Below are positions 34,048-42,315 of a stretch of DNA of 64,000 bases, piece by piece (positions within the stretch are counted from its first letter, which is position 1; every line of letters starts with the position of its first letter). The stretch is from Streptomyces sp. NBC_00659 (GTDB taxonomy: Bacteria > Actinomycetota > Actinomycetes > Streptomycetales > Streptomycetaceae), in the NCBI RefSeq assembly GCF_036226925.1, contig NZ_CP109031.1:8618001-8682000 (forward strand), in the 5' to 3' direction. The position numbers were made by a program, and so were the translations under genes. The notes under the pieces were generated by a model. That model was not told the DNA's origin. It saw nothing but the letters and a program-made list of their open reading frames with translations, and did no database searches.

Positions 34048-34454
34048 CCTGACCGTCACCGGCGCGCTGTCACAACCGTGCCGGAGGGTGGCCACGACCA
34101 GGGGGTGGGCCGCAAGAAAGGGGTGCGCCACGACCAGGGGGTGGCCCGCGACGGGGGTCGCTGAGGGGGTGTGCCTGCGAAGCCGTCCACAGGCTGCCGG
34201 AGCCGTGCCGTGCCGGTCAGGGCCCTGTGGGCGGTGAACGGCGCCGCCTGCCGGGGCCGGGCCTAGGGAACGGACCCGGCCCGGACCTGTGGAACGGGCG
34301 GGGCCGGTCACGTCGACGCGGCCCTCGGCGCGGTGACGGCCTCCGGCTGTGTCCGGGGTCCGGGAATGCCGGCACCGGGTGCGCTGTTACAGCTCACGTA
34401 ACTGATTGGCATGCGCGAGTCAAGGCTCGTGTGTGGTGGACGAAGGAGAGCCTC
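34048..34454. other. intergenic, 407 nt
   Basis: Holds an 18-bp exact direct repeat GCCACGACCAGGGGGTGG (34091-34108 and 34127-34144) in a G-rich tract, then a SigR-like promoter (34362-34388). The GTTAC-N7-GTAAC inverted repeat at 34386-34402 overlaps that promoter. No ORF seen. Confidence 0.7.
34362..34388 (+). promoter_or_regulatory. SigR-like promoter of the cysteine-free ribosomal protein operon
   Basis: GGGAAT (34362-34367), 18-nt spacer, GTT (34386-34388): matches the Streptomyces SigR consensus GGGAAT-N18-GTT. It would start transcription about 60 nt before the L33 gene. SigR responds to thiol oxidation, which frees zinc. A GTTAC-N7-GTAAC inverted repeat overlaps the -10. Confidence 0.6.
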
Positions 34455-34619
34455 ATGGCACGCAGCAGCGCGCGCCCCGTCGTCACGCTGAGGTCGACGG
34501 CCGGTACCGGCGCCACGTATGTGACGCGCAAGAACCGAGGAAACGACCCCGACCGGCTGGTCCTGCGCAAGTACGACCCGCTGGCGGGCCGGCACGTCAC
34601 GTTCCGCGAGGAGCGCTGA
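34455..34619 (+). CDS. rpmG: 50S ribosomal protein L33, cysteine-free form
   Basis: Protein of 54 aa with the L33 pattern ([20 protein letters not shown], then [20 protein letters not shown]). It contains no cysteine, so it is the zinc-independent (C-) paralogue. GGAG precedes ATG at 34455. First of three C- ribosomal protein genes in line. Such paralogues replace zinc-bearing versions under zinc shortage (Zur control) or thiol stress. Confidence 0.92.
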   Translation: MARSSARPVVTLRSTAGTGATYVTRKNRGNDPDRLVLRKYDPLAGRHVTFREER

Positions 34620-34706
34620 CCTCACGACGGGCGTACCCGGCGGGTGCACTCGTCGCGTCACCGTCGTATCCGCAGACGAACCTGCCGTAAGCGAGGAGGG
34701 AACCCC

Positions 34707-34967
34707 ATGAGGCCCCACATCCACCCCGAATCCCGTCCCGTCGTCTTCCGGGACCGTGCCGCCGGTGTCGCGTTCCTGACGCGATCCACCGCGCACTCCG
34801 CCCGGACGATCGAGTGGGAGGACGGGGCCGTCCATCCGGTCGTCGACGTGGAGATCTCGTCGGCGAGCCACCCGTTCTACACCGGGACCTCACGGGTCCT
34901 GGACACCGCCGGCCGGGTGGAGCGCTTCGAGCGCCGCTACGGCCGTACGGCGTCGAACTGGCACTGA
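34707..34967 (+). CDS. rpmE2: 50S ribosomal protein L31 type B
   Basis: Protein of 86 aa, L31 type B: begins [19 protein letters not shown], and includes [20 protein letters not shown]. No CxxC pair, so zinc-free. ATG at 34707 with GAGGAGGG upstream. It lies 87 nt after L33 and 41 nt before L36, in one direction, most likely co-transcribed from the SigR-like promoter. Confidence 0.95.
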   Translation: MRPHIHPESRPVVFRDRAAGVAFLTRSTAHSARTIEWEDGAVHPVVDVEISSASHPFYTGTSRVLDTAGRVERFERRYGRTASNWH

Positions 34968-35008
34968 CCGCCGGAGCGCGCCGAGTTCGGCAGAAGGAGG
35001 ACAGAACC

Positions 35009-35131
35009 ATGAAGGTACGAGCGTCCTTGCGCTCACTGAAGTCCAAGCCCGGGGCCCAGGTGGTCCGCAGGCGCGGTGTGGTCTTCGTCGTGAACAAGAA
35101 GAACCCGCGCCTGAAGGCCCGCCAGGGCTGA
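35009..35131 (+). CDS. rpmJ: 50S ribosomal protein L36, YkgO-like cysteine-free form
   Basis: Protein of 40 aa ([20 protein letters not shown] ...), L36 without the C-C-C-H zinc knuckle. AAGGAGG precedes ATG at 35009. Too short for many ORF filters but with perfect family pattern and context. It closes the three-gene C- ribosomal set; L28, S14 and S18 paralogues, often found with it, are not in this window. Confidence 0.95.
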   Translation: MKVRASLRSLKSKPGAQVVRRRGVVFVVNKKNPRLKARQG

Positions 35132-35153
35132 CGGTGTGTCAGGCCGAGGGCAA

Positions 35154-35190
35154 CCGGTCCGGCGGACGCACCGCGCGTCGGCCGGACCGG
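35154..35190 (+). terminator. terminator of the ribosomal protein operon
   Basis: 16-bp stem with one mismatch (CCGGTCCGGCGGACGC with GCGTCGGCCGGACCGG) and a 5-nt loop, 22 nt after the L36 stop. Confidence 0.8.
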
Positions 35191-35219
35191 CCGCGCGTGA
35201 TGTGTGCCGGGAGTTACGA

Positions 35220-35231
35220 TCACGATCGTGA
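35220..35231. promoter_or_regulatory. 12-bp palindrome upstream of GPP34 gene
   Basis: TCACGATCGTGA, perfect palindrome, 111 nt before the GPP34 start. Candidate regulator site; no cognate regulator adjacent. Confidence 0.35.
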
Positions 35232-35342
35232 CGTGCCCTTCCTCCGCGGACGACGGATCGCCCGCGGAGGGTGGTGCGGTGGACACGCTGGATCCGATGC
35301 GTGAGGGTCGCGCCGGGCGAAGTACTCCGAAGGGAGCCGTTC

Positions 35343-35948
35343 GTGACCACGGCCAGGGACTTGTTCATCATCACGATGGACAAGGAGCCGGAACGCAGTG
35401 TCGGGCAGGGCGATCTGTCGCTCGCCCTCGCCGGAGCCGAGGTGATCGACCTTCTCGCGGATGAGGTCATCACGCTGGACGGTGACCGGATGACTCCGGC
35501 GAGGCAGCCCGCGACGGACGACCGTCTTCTGGGCGAGGCGGCGTCCTCGCTCGTGCGGCAGGTCCCGTACGAGCGGGTCGAGGACTGGCTCTGGCGCAGA
35601 GGCCGCGATCTGGCCAAGGCCTATCAGGCCGACCTCGAACAGGCGGGCCAGCTCACCCGGCAACGGCGGGGCCGACTGCCCTTCGGCCCCGACCGCATGG
35701 AGCTGGTGGACTCACCGGCCCGCAGCCGGGCCATGCATCGCTGGGCGGCGGACGAGCCCGTCCTCGCCGCGCTCGCCGACGTGGTCGGAATCCCCGCCGA
35801 GGAGAGCGACGACAGCTCGACGGTCGAGGACGAGGCGGTGACGACCGTCCTGGTCGCCGTGCACGACGCGGTGATGGAACTGGAAGCCGTCCGCCAGCGC
35901 CGGGCCATCGAGAACGCGGCCTTCGCCAACATCTGGCGCGGCGCCTGA
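35343..35948 (+). CDS. GPP34 (Golgi phosphoprotein 3-like) family protein
   Basis: Protein of 201 aa with GPP34 pattern: DLSLALAGAEVIDLLADEVI near the N-terminus, ending AAFANIWRGA. Bacterial GPP34 proteins are cytosolic or membrane-associated all-helical proteins with unproven function; eukaryotic homologues bind PI4P and retain glycosyltransferases. The GTG at 35343 has AAGGGAG 6 nt upstream. Monocistronic. GPP34 genes are abundant in Streptomyces. Confidence 0.85.
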   Translation: MTTARDLFIITMDKEPERSVGQGDLSLALAGAEVIDLLADEVITLDGDRMTPARQPATDDRLLGEAASSLVRQVPYERVEDWLWRRGRDLAKAYQADLEQAGQLTRQRRGRLPFGPDRMELVDSPARSRAMHRWAADEPVLAALADVVGIPAEESDDSSTVEDEAVTTVLVAVHDAVMELEAVRQRRAIENAAFANIWRGA

Positions 35949-36061
35949 CGTGACCCGGGCCGGGGCCCGCGCCACGAGGGCCAGGTGACGGGCGCGGGGA
36001 TTCCTGTTCCGGCGGGCACCGCTTCTTGCTGCACGTGCCTTGTAGAACAACGTATCGAGCA

Positions 36062-36433
36062 TCACGCGCCCCGGGCGCAAGCGGTGGTCGGGGGCTCCCA
36101 CGCCTTGATGATCGGCTCGACCGACGCCCAGGCCGCATCAGTCAACTCGTCCGGCACGAGCCGACCGCTCACCTTGAACCACTCAGCCATCGAGCACGCC
36201 ACGCCGACAAGCGGTTTGGGCACGGCCCCGGTGATGGTGCCCGCACGTCCAGCAGCGCCAGTACCTCGGCCTGGCGCGCGGGGGTCCATGGCAGCCAGAT
36301 GCTCACGGGCGACGGTGGCCAGGGCGGCAAGGTCTTCGGCGCGGCGCTCGGCGGCCCCGGTCTCCTCAAGACACGCGGTGGCCTCGTGGCGCATTGCCTG
36401 GAGCTGCTCCAGTTCCTCTGTGCGGCGTGCCTG
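36062..36433 (-). pseudogene. serine-recombinase C-terminal remnant
   Basis: Minus-strand remnant split over two frames. One frame reads RTEELEQLQAMRHEATACLE ... AREHLAAMDP, then shifts at a run of five C (near 36284) to RQAEVLALLDVR, then returns to TITGAVPKPLVGVACSMAEW and LVPDELTDAAWASVEPIIKA. These are segments I recognise from the C-terminus of actinobacterial large serine recombinases and attached transposase-like tails. It starts exactly after the TAG of the upstream hydrolase, without the catalytic N-terminus, so it is dead. Confidence 0.65.
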
Positions 36434-37345
36434 CTACCGGTTGGCCGCGAGGAAGTCCTCCAGGATCTCGACAAACCGCGTCGGCTGCTCCTCGGCCGGG
36501 TAATGGCCGCAGTCGTCGAGGACGACCCCCGTGACGTCGTCGGCCGCCAGCCGCATCGTCTGGGCGGCATTCGCGCCGCTCCACAGCGCGCCGCCGAGGG
36601 CGAGCACCGGCAGCGTCAGCCGGGTCCTGCCGCGCTGCTCGTTCTGCGCGATCGTCTCGTCCAGCGCCCGGTAGTACGCGAAGCTCGCCCGCAGCGCGCG
36701 AGGATCCGCGGTGATCGCGTCGACGTAGACGTCGACGGCGTACGCGGGTATCGCGGTCGGCGTGGCGGCCTTGGTGGCGAACTGCCAGCCGAAGAAGAGC
36801 CGCTCCCGTCCCCGGACCAGTTCCTCGTTGAGGTCGGTGAGCCGGTTGAAGCCGAACTGCCAGAGCTTCAGGTTGACCGCAGCCGGGCCGAAGAACGGCG
36901 GGGACGGCGTGAGACCGGGGATCACCGCTTCGAGGACGGCGAGCCGGCCCACCCGCTCGGGGTGATCGGCGGCGAGGGCGTATCCGGTCCACGTACCGAT
37001 GTCGTGGCCGACCACGTCGAACCGGTCGTGCCCGAGCGCGGCCATCAACGCGACCAGATCGGCGGCCAGCGTGCCGGCGTCGTACCCGTCGTCGGGCTTG
37101 TCGGAGAGCCCGGCCCCGCGCGAGTCGACGGCGACGACGGTGTGCCGGCGGGCGAGCGCGGGCATCACCTCCCGCCAGGCGTACCAGGTCTGGGGCCACC
37201 CGCCGATCAGCAGCAGCGCCGGGCCGTCCCCACCGGTGACCGCGTGCAGCCGCAGTCCGTTCACCTCCACGAGCCGGCTGGTGAAGACGTCAAGGAATCC
37301 GTCAGGCAGTCGCAGCGAACGCAAGCTTGTCATGCCGGTGACCAT
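36434..37345 (-). CDS. alpha/beta hydrolase (epoxide-hydrolase/haloalkane-dehalogenase-like)
   Basis: Hydrolase of 303 aa. HGxP-like GGWPQTWYAWREVMP, nucleophile elbow VVGHDIGTWTGYALA (Asp nucleophile, as in epoxide hydrolases and dehalogenases), and C-terminal DDCGHYPAEEQP with the catalytic His. Three in-frame ATGs (37351, 37345, 37333) compete; 37345 chosen, uncertain because none has a clear ribosome site. It is divergent from a TetR gene over an operator, so likely induced by its ligand. Its stop abuts the recombinase remnant. Confidence 0.87.
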   Translation of the reverse strand: MVTGMTSLRSLRLPDGFLDVFTSRLVEVNGLRLHAVTGGDGPALLLIGGWPQTWYAWREVMPALARRHTVVAVDSRGAGLSDKPDDGYDAGTLAADLVALMAALGHDRFDVVGHDIGTWTGYALAADHPERVGRLAVLEAVIPGLTPSPPFFGPAAVNLKLWQFGFNRLTDLNEELVRGRERLFFGWQFATKAATPTAIPAYAVDVYVDAITADPRALRASFAYYRALDETIAQNEQRGRTRLTLPVLALGGALWSGANAAQTMRLAADDVTGVVLDDCGHYPAEEQPTRFVEILEDFLAANR

Positions 37346-37353
37346 ACCCATCT

Positions 37354-37370
37354 TTGAACGATCGGTACAA
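37354..37370. promoter_or_regulatory. TetR operator in divergent spacer
   Basis: TTGAACGATCGGTACAA, an imperfect palindrome around CGATCG, lying in the 45-nt gap between the hydrolase and the TetR gene. Any binding would cover both promoters. Confidence 0.65.
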
Positions 37371-37390
37371 GATGTGTAGACTGACGGACC

Positions 37391-37999
37391 ATGGCAGGCC
37401 GCAAGCAATTCGACGTGGACGAGGCGCTACGACGTGCGATGCACGTCTTCTGGCGCTGGGGTTATTCGGAGGCCTCGATCGATCGCCTGACCGAGGGCAC
37501 GGGCCTGGGCCGGGGCTCGCTCTACGGCACCTTCGGCGACAAGAGCGCCCTCTTCCGCAAAAGCCTCCAACGGTACGCGCAGACCTACCACCCGCTGTAC
37601 GAGCAGGCGCTGTCCGGCCCCCGCCCGAGCCCGAGCGCCGTTGTGGCCGCCTTCCTGCAGGTCGCCCTGAACCGCATCGCCGACCCGACGGTCCCGGATG
37701 GCTGCCTGCTCACGGTGTCGGCAACGCAGTTCCCGGCGCTTGACGCGGAGGGACGGGCGACGGTCCGCGCCATGATCGACGGTTTGCGGGCGATGCTGGA
37801 GCAGGCGTTGCTGGCGGCGGGGGCCGGCGAGCAGGAGGCGGCAGAGCTGGCGTTGTGCACGCTGGCGACGAACAAATCCCTGGCAGTGCTGAGCCGCGCC
37901 GGCTTCTCGGGCGAAGACCTGGCAACCGTCGCGGCAGCCGCCGCAAAGAATGCCGAGGCTCCGCCGAACCGGTCGGCCGAACCGTCGGGGCCGCGATAG
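37391..37999 (+). CDS. TetR/AcrR-family regulator
   Basis: Regulator of 202 aa. HTH region DEALRRAMHVFWRWGYSEAS followed by LGRGSLYGTFGDKSALFRKS, the AcrR/TetR pattern; ligand domain with VPDGCLLTVSATQFPALD. ATG at 37391. Divergent from the alpha/beta hydrolase with an operator in the 45-nt gap, so local autoregulation and control of the hydrolase are likely. Confidence 0.92.
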   Translation: MAGRKQFDVDEALRRAMHVFWRWGYSEASIDRLTEGTGLGRGSLYGTFGDKSALFRKSLQRYAQTYHPLYEQALSGPRPSPSAVVAAFLQVALNRIADPTVPDGCLLTVSATQFPALDAEGRATVRAMIDGLRAMLEQALLAAGAGEQEAAELALCTLATNKSLAVLSRAGFSGEDLATVAAAAAKNAEAPPNRSAEPSGPR

Positions 38000-38102
38000 G
38001 CGGGAACGACTCCGTCGCCAATGGATCTGTCTTCGAAGCGAAGCGTTCTGCTGTCAGCCAAGTCTGTCTCGCCTCCGACGGCATGAGCGACAGGATCGTC
38101 AC

Positions 38103-38798
38103 ATGCAGCCGATCTTCGTGCTCGTGCACAGTCCGTCCGTAGGCCCCTCGACCTGGCACCCAGTGGCCGAACACCTGACGACGGCCGGACACCAGGTACG
38201 GGTACCGTCCCTGCTGCACATAGGAACCGGCGCTCCGCCCTTCTGGCCCCGCATCGTCGACGCCGTCCGCGACGACCTCCGGCAGCTTCCGGCCGACAGT
38301 CCTGTCACGTTGGTGGCACACAGCAACGCGGGCCTGTTTCTCCCGGCGATCCGCTCGGGCCTCGACCATCCGGTGACCAGCTCCGTCTTCGTCGATGCCG
38401 CGCTGCCGGCCCGGACCGGACCGACCCCTGTCGCCACAACCGACTTGCTGGAGTTCCTCCGACCGATGGCCGTGAACGGCAGGCTGCCACGCTGGACCGA
38501 CTGGTGGGACGAGGCAGACGTCGCACCCATGTTCACCGATCCGACGATGCGACAGACAGTCATCGAGGAGCAGCCCGCCCTGCCGCTGTCCTACTACGAG
38601 CAGCACATCCCGGTCCCCGACGGCTGGGACGACCACCCCTGCTCCTACCTGCTGTTCGGCCCTCCGTATGACGACCTCGCCGACCAGGCGGGCGAACGCG
38701 GCTGGCGTGTGGCACATCTGCCCGGCGCACACCTTCATCAGATCATCGACCCTGCCGGCACAGCCCGTCACCTCGTCGAGCTCGCCGCTACAACTTGA
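38103..38798 (+). CDS. alpha/beta hydrolase
   Basis: Hydrolase of 231 aa in the AB_hydrolase_6/EstA-like group. N-terminal FVLVHSPSVGPSTWHPVAEH, nucleophile Ser in LVAHSNAGLFLP, and a late His (PGAHLHQIIDP). No signal peptide. The ATG at 38103 is chosen because the fold starts directly there. It follows the TetR gene by about 100 nt in the same direction, so it may be part of the same regulon. Substrate unknown. Confidence 0.85.
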   Translation: MQPIFVLVHSPSVGPSTWHPVAEHLTTAGHQVRVPSLLHIGTGAPPFWPRIVDAVRDDLRQLPADSPVTLVAHSNAGLFLPAIRSGLDHPVTSSVFVDAALPARTGPTPVATTDLLEFLRPMAVNGRLPRWTDWWDEADVAPMFTDPTMRQTVIEEQPALPLSYYEQHIPVPDGWDDHPCSYLLFGPPYDDLADQAGERGWRVAHLPGAHLHQIIDPAGTARHLVELAATT

Positions 38799-38937
38799 TC
38801 CACTTCCGATGGACGCCGCAGTCGCTTCGAGGGAAATGTTTCGATCGCACGCAAGGCGGCAGCACACCGCAGGACCACCGAGATGCCCTGAGCAAGAGAC
38901 CCGGCTCGGTCATCTGATCTGAAAGGTACCGAAACCG

Positions 38938-39234
38938 TTGGACGCGGCCGTGACGCTCGCCATCCTTGCCTTCTCGGGCGTGCTGTCGATGCTCCTCTTC
39001 GCCCTTCGCGGCTTCCTCGATCAGCTCCCCGACGTGTTCGCTTCCGCAGGGCGTGCCAGAGACGCTTGGCGTGCCCTCAAGCAAGCTCGCAGCGAGGAAG
39101 TGCAACGTGAAACGCTGCAGCCCGCCCCGCCCCCAGCACGCCAGGACGAGCAGCCACCCGCAGCGGCACAGGCCCGTCGTGGGGTCTCCGCCGCTCTCCC
39201 TGGACGCAGAAGACCCCCCGGCGCCCCCGGGTCA
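38938..39234 (+). CDS. possible truncated membrane protein (tentative)
   Basis: A TTG-started frame (38938; GTG at 38950 possible) opens with a convincing hydrophobic helix, VTLAILAFSGVLSMLLFALR, then a charged helix DVFASAGRARDAWRALKQAR. Beyond about 39232 the frame simply runs on antisense to the next minus-strand gene and reads as shadow to 40374. The natural 3' end is therefore unclear; either the two genes really overlap, or this is the 5' remnant of a membrane protein. End set at the neighbour's stop. Confidence 0.35.
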
Positions 39235-40386
39235 CTCGGAAGCCTCGCGGGCCCGCCGCTCGCTCTCACGCGCCTCCTGGAGGTGGGCGTCGACGCGTTG
39301 TGCCCGTCGGGGCAGCAGCGAGTCCGTGACGCGCTGAAGCGTCTTCGCCAGCGGGTGCTTGTCCTGCCCCTGAGCGGAACCCCGCACGGCGGACGCGGCG
39401 TCGCGGTACTCGGCCATGTCGGAGAGCGCCGCGTGCGCGAGCTCGGTCGCCTCGCGGTACAGGTCGCGCGACTTCGTCATCGCGTCGAGGGCCTCGGAGT
39501 ACGAGGCCACCAGAGCGCGTGCGTGCGTGAGTTCCTCTTCGAGGGTCAGCAGACTCCATTCCTCGCGCAGCGCCGTGAAGGCCGCCGCCGCGTCGTCCGG
39601 CAGCGGCCAGGGAAGCGCCGCGAACTGCACGACCTTGTCGAGGAGTTCCGTCGGTTCGGAGCCGTCGAGGAAGACGCTGCGCACCCTGAACGCCTGCTCG
39701 TCGAACCCGGTCCGGGCGGGGGTGCCGGACAGGATGACGGCGCCGCCACGCGGAACGGACGTCCCGAGGTCGCCGAGCGCCCAGTTGGCGGCGTGGAACT
39801 GCTCGGGCGTGGCCCGGTGTTCCACCACGCGATGCCGCAGCGCGGGCGGCAGCAGCCGGACCAGCGGGAGGCGGCCCTCGGCGTCGGGGGTCATGGCCTC
39901 GTGCACGACGACGTTGATGCTCCAGCTGTGCCGCGCGATGTCCTTGAGCAGGCGGCGCAGCGCGGCGTCGTCCTTCGGCAGCGGGTTGATGTCCTGGAGC
40001 AGCAGTCCGGCCGCGGCGTCACGGTCCCAGGAGAGGTCGCTGCGCTCGGGCCAGAGCAGGGCGGCGGGGGAGGGCCACCCGGGGTCCCAGGGACGCTCCG
40101 CCTCGGCCGCGAGTGTCCAGCGCCGTTCGCCGTCCACCTGCGCACGTCCGTCGGTGGTGAGCCGCGCCCGCACGGTCACATCGCGGTCGACGAACCAGCG
40201 CGCCTCGAAGACGTGCCCGTCCGGCGTCGTGTCGTTCTCCTTCTCCAGGAAGTCCTGGATCCTTTCACTGTTCTTCAGTTCCCGCAGGTGCTCCCGGAGA
40301 GCCGTCTGCGGGGCGGGACCGGTATGGCGCCCGGCGGCCAGCCAGACCGTTTCCGGGGCGGTGAGACGCTCTGAGGACTTCGGCAT
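39232..40386 (-). CDS. hypothetical protein with C-terminal coiled coil
   Basis: Protein of 384 aa, not recognised. N-terminal half is globular (HVFEARWFVDRDVTVRARLT, then LLLQDINPLPKDDAALRRLL, and VVVHEAMTPD); from about residue 285 a long helical, coiled-coil-like region (LEEELTHARALVASYSEALD) ends in a highly charged tail. No signal peptide. ATG at 40386. Single gene, opposite to the LacI regulator. It may be a filament or complex scaffold, but nothing proves it. Confidence 0.75.
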   Translation of the reverse strand: MPKSSERLTAPETVWLAAGRHTGPAPQTALREHLRELKNSERIQDFLEKENDTTPDGHVFEARWFVDRDVTVRARLTTDGRAQVDGERRWTLAAEAERPWDPGWPSPAALLWPERSDLSWDRDAAAGLLLQDINPLPKDDAALRRLLKDIARHSWSINVVVHEAMTPDAEGRLPLVRLLPPALRHRVVEHRATPEQFHAANWALGDLGTSVPRGGAVILSGTPARTGFDEQAFRVRSVFLDGSEPTELLDKVVQFAALPWPLPDDAAAAFTALREEWSLLTLEEELTHARALVASYSEALDAMTKSRDLYREATELAHAALSDMAEYRDAASAVRGSAQGQDKHPLAKTLQRVTDSLLPRRAQRVDAHLQEARESERRAREASE

Positions 40387-40748
40387 GAGTCACTTTGCTG
40401 GTGGGGTGAGGTGTGCCCTCCCAGTATGGTCACCTTTGGCCAAGAGCCGGGAGGCGAGGCCCCTTGAGATCACAGACCTCCGCCATCGGGTGACTATGCG
40501 AATTTCGTTGACGATTGACCGTATTGGGGTCATCGCGAAGAATTCGAGCGGGCCGTGGGTACGAGAGCGGCCTGCCGGGGCGGCCCGCGCCGCCGGGGTC
40601 GCGATGTGCGCGCCGGGGTGCGGTGGCGGTGGGCGTCCGGCCGGCCGAGGGTGCGGACCTGCGAGGACGCGAACCGGGGCGTGAACGGCCGGAGCTCGCC
40701 GGCCGGCGGGCGCCGGTAGGGTTGCGGTCGGAGAAGGGGCGGACGCGG
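40387..40748. other. divergent intergenic region, 362 nt
   Basis: Divergent spacer between the hypothetical gene and the LacI regulator. An AT-richer patch at about 40490-40545 (with TTGACG and TTGACC boxes) probably carries promoters. The sequence CGTAATCGATTACG, found upstream of the galactoside operon, is not present here. Confidence 0.5.
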
Positions 40749-41741
40749 ATGCGGCAGCGGGTGACCATGAGTGACGTGGCGCGAGCCGCGGGAGTCTCGT
40801 CCGCCACCGTCTCGTATGTGCTGAGCGGAAAACGGCCGGTCACGGAGGAAACGCGCAAAGCGGTCGAATCGGCCATCGAGCAGCTCGGCTTCACCCTCAA
40901 CCCCGTTGCCCGGAGCCTTCGTACGGGCAAGTCCACCATGGTCGCCCTCGTCGTACCGGACATCGCGAACCCCTTCTACGCGCTGCTCGCCCGCTCGATC
41001 CAGGACGAGCTGCGCGGCCGGGGCTACCACGTGCTGGTCAGCAGTACGGGAGCGCGGCGGGACGAGGAGGAGGCGCTGCTGCACGAAGCGGTGTATCAGA
41101 GGTTCGCCGGTGTGGTGATGACACCGTTCCGGCTCGCCACCGACGCCTTCGACGTCCTGCGCGCCGCCGGGATCCCGGCGGTGGTCAGCGCCGACGTCTC
41201 GTTCGGTGACGTCGATCTGGTGACTCCCGACGCCGACGACGCGGTCCGTGCGGCGCTGGCGCACGTGGCGGCCACCGGCCGGCGGCGCATCGGTGTGATC
41301 GCCGGGCCGCTGGATGCCGCCGGCGGTGATCCGCGCCTGGAACGCGTACGGGAGCACGCGGCCGAGGCGGGGCTGCGCATCGCCCGGGAGCACGTCGTCC
41401 ACGGTGAGCACACGCGCGAGGCGGGGGCGGAGGGCTTCGAACGGCTGATGCGCGCGCGGCTCCGGCCCGAGGCGGTGCTGTGCGGCAACGACATCACGGC
41501 GGTCGGCGCGATGGACACGGCCGAGCGCCTGGGGCTCGACATTCCCGGGGATGTGTCGCTCGTGGGGCACGACGACATCGAGTTCGCCTCGCTGGTCCGG
41601 CCGCGGTTGACGACCATCCGCTATCCGGCGCGCGAGGTGGGCCGCGTCGCGGCCGGGCTCCTTCTGGAGCAGATCGACGGCCGGACGGCGCGAAGGACCG
41701 TGCGGGTCGCCACGACGTTCGTGGCGCGCGCGTCGGTCTGA
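40749..41741 (+). CDS. LacI-family regulator of the galactoside operon
   Basis: Regulator of 330 aa. N-terminal HTH MSDVARAAGVSSATVSYVLS with hinge NPVARSLRTGKS, then a sugar-binding domain (VALVVPDIANPFYALLARSI, LCGNDITAVGAMDTAERLGL). ATG at 40749 with GGAGAAGGGG upstream. The next gene set is a sugar ABC importer with alpha- and beta-galactosidases, and a 14-bp palindrome of LacI operator type lies between; it most likely represses that operon until a galactoside is present. Confidence 0.92.
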   Translation: MRQRVTMSDVARAAGVSSATVSYVLSGKRPVTEETRKAVESAIEQLGFTLNPVARSLRTGKSTMVALVVPDIANPFYALLARSIQDELRGRGYHVLVSSTGARRDEEEALLHEAVYQRFAGVVMTPFRLATDAFDVLRAAGIPAVVSADVSFGDVDLVTPDADDAVRAALAHVAATGRRRIGVIAGPLDAAGGDPRLERVREHAAEAGLRIAREHVVHGEHTREAGAEGFERLMRARLRPEAVLCGNDITAVGAMDTAERLGLDIPGDVSLVGHDDIEFASLVRPRLTTIRYPAREVGRVAAGLLLEQIDGRTARRTVRVATTFVARASV

Positions 41742-42315
41742 CGGCCGCGGCCTCCTCGGCCGCGCGGCCGTACGGCAGCCGTGAACCGCCGCCCCCGGCG
41801 CGCCTGTTCCCCGCACGCCTTTTGCCGGATCGATAGTCGAGGGACCGTAGCGTAATCGATTACGTTGCGCGAGACTGAGTGGCGGACGAACGCCGACCGA
41901 GGGCCCGCAGCCCCATGACATGCCATCAGTCTGCCGCATTCGGCAGGGAATGACCCGCTCGCCGATTTGTGCTGCCTGTAAACAAATTCAACCAGCAACT
42001 GTTTGTTTTTGAGCGGCTGTGTCGTGAAAGCCGACATCGTTGATGGAGGCGTGTGCCCCGTCGTGCGCGGGTTCGCGGACCGGGCGAGGTCGATGGGCTC
42101 GACGGGCGTGCCGGTCGCGCGCGAGTCTTTTCCTGGTCTCATGAGGGTAGTCCGTGACGTGTCGGTCACGTTTCGGGCAAGGCGAGTGCGAGGTCTTGAC
42201 GCCGTGACGACATGAGGCTGTCATTACGGCCACGTTGTTCGGTCGAGTTGGTTTCTGATCGATTTCCGGCCTCCCCGCCGTCCAGCCTGACCGAACCCTG
42301 CCCTCAGGAGCCGTC
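41742..42315. other. regulatory region of the galactoside operon, 574 nt
   Basis: Long leader or promoter region. Contains the LacI operator (41851-41864), an unusually AT-rich island at 41965-42015 (AAACAAATT ... TGTTTGTTTTT) likely to carry a promoter or activator site, and the inverted repeat CGTGAC-N6-GTCACG at 42153-42170. A minus-strand open frame (41621-42169) is not supported as a gene. Confidence 0.65.
41851..41864. promoter_or_regulatory. LacI-type operator
   Basis: CGTAATCGATTACG, a perfect 14-bp palindrome with central CG typical of LacI-family sites, 110 bp after the LacI gene and 450 bp before the solute-binding-protein gene. Confidence 0.8.

Noticed and set aside
39235..40374. 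Continuation of the 38938 membrane frame
   Set aside because: Reads antisense to a better supported minus-strand gene and loses protein-like character.
41621..42169. 182-aa minus-strand ORF upstream of the sugar operon
   Set aside because: Overlaps the LacI gene end, covers the operator region, and has no ribosome site or recognisable domain.
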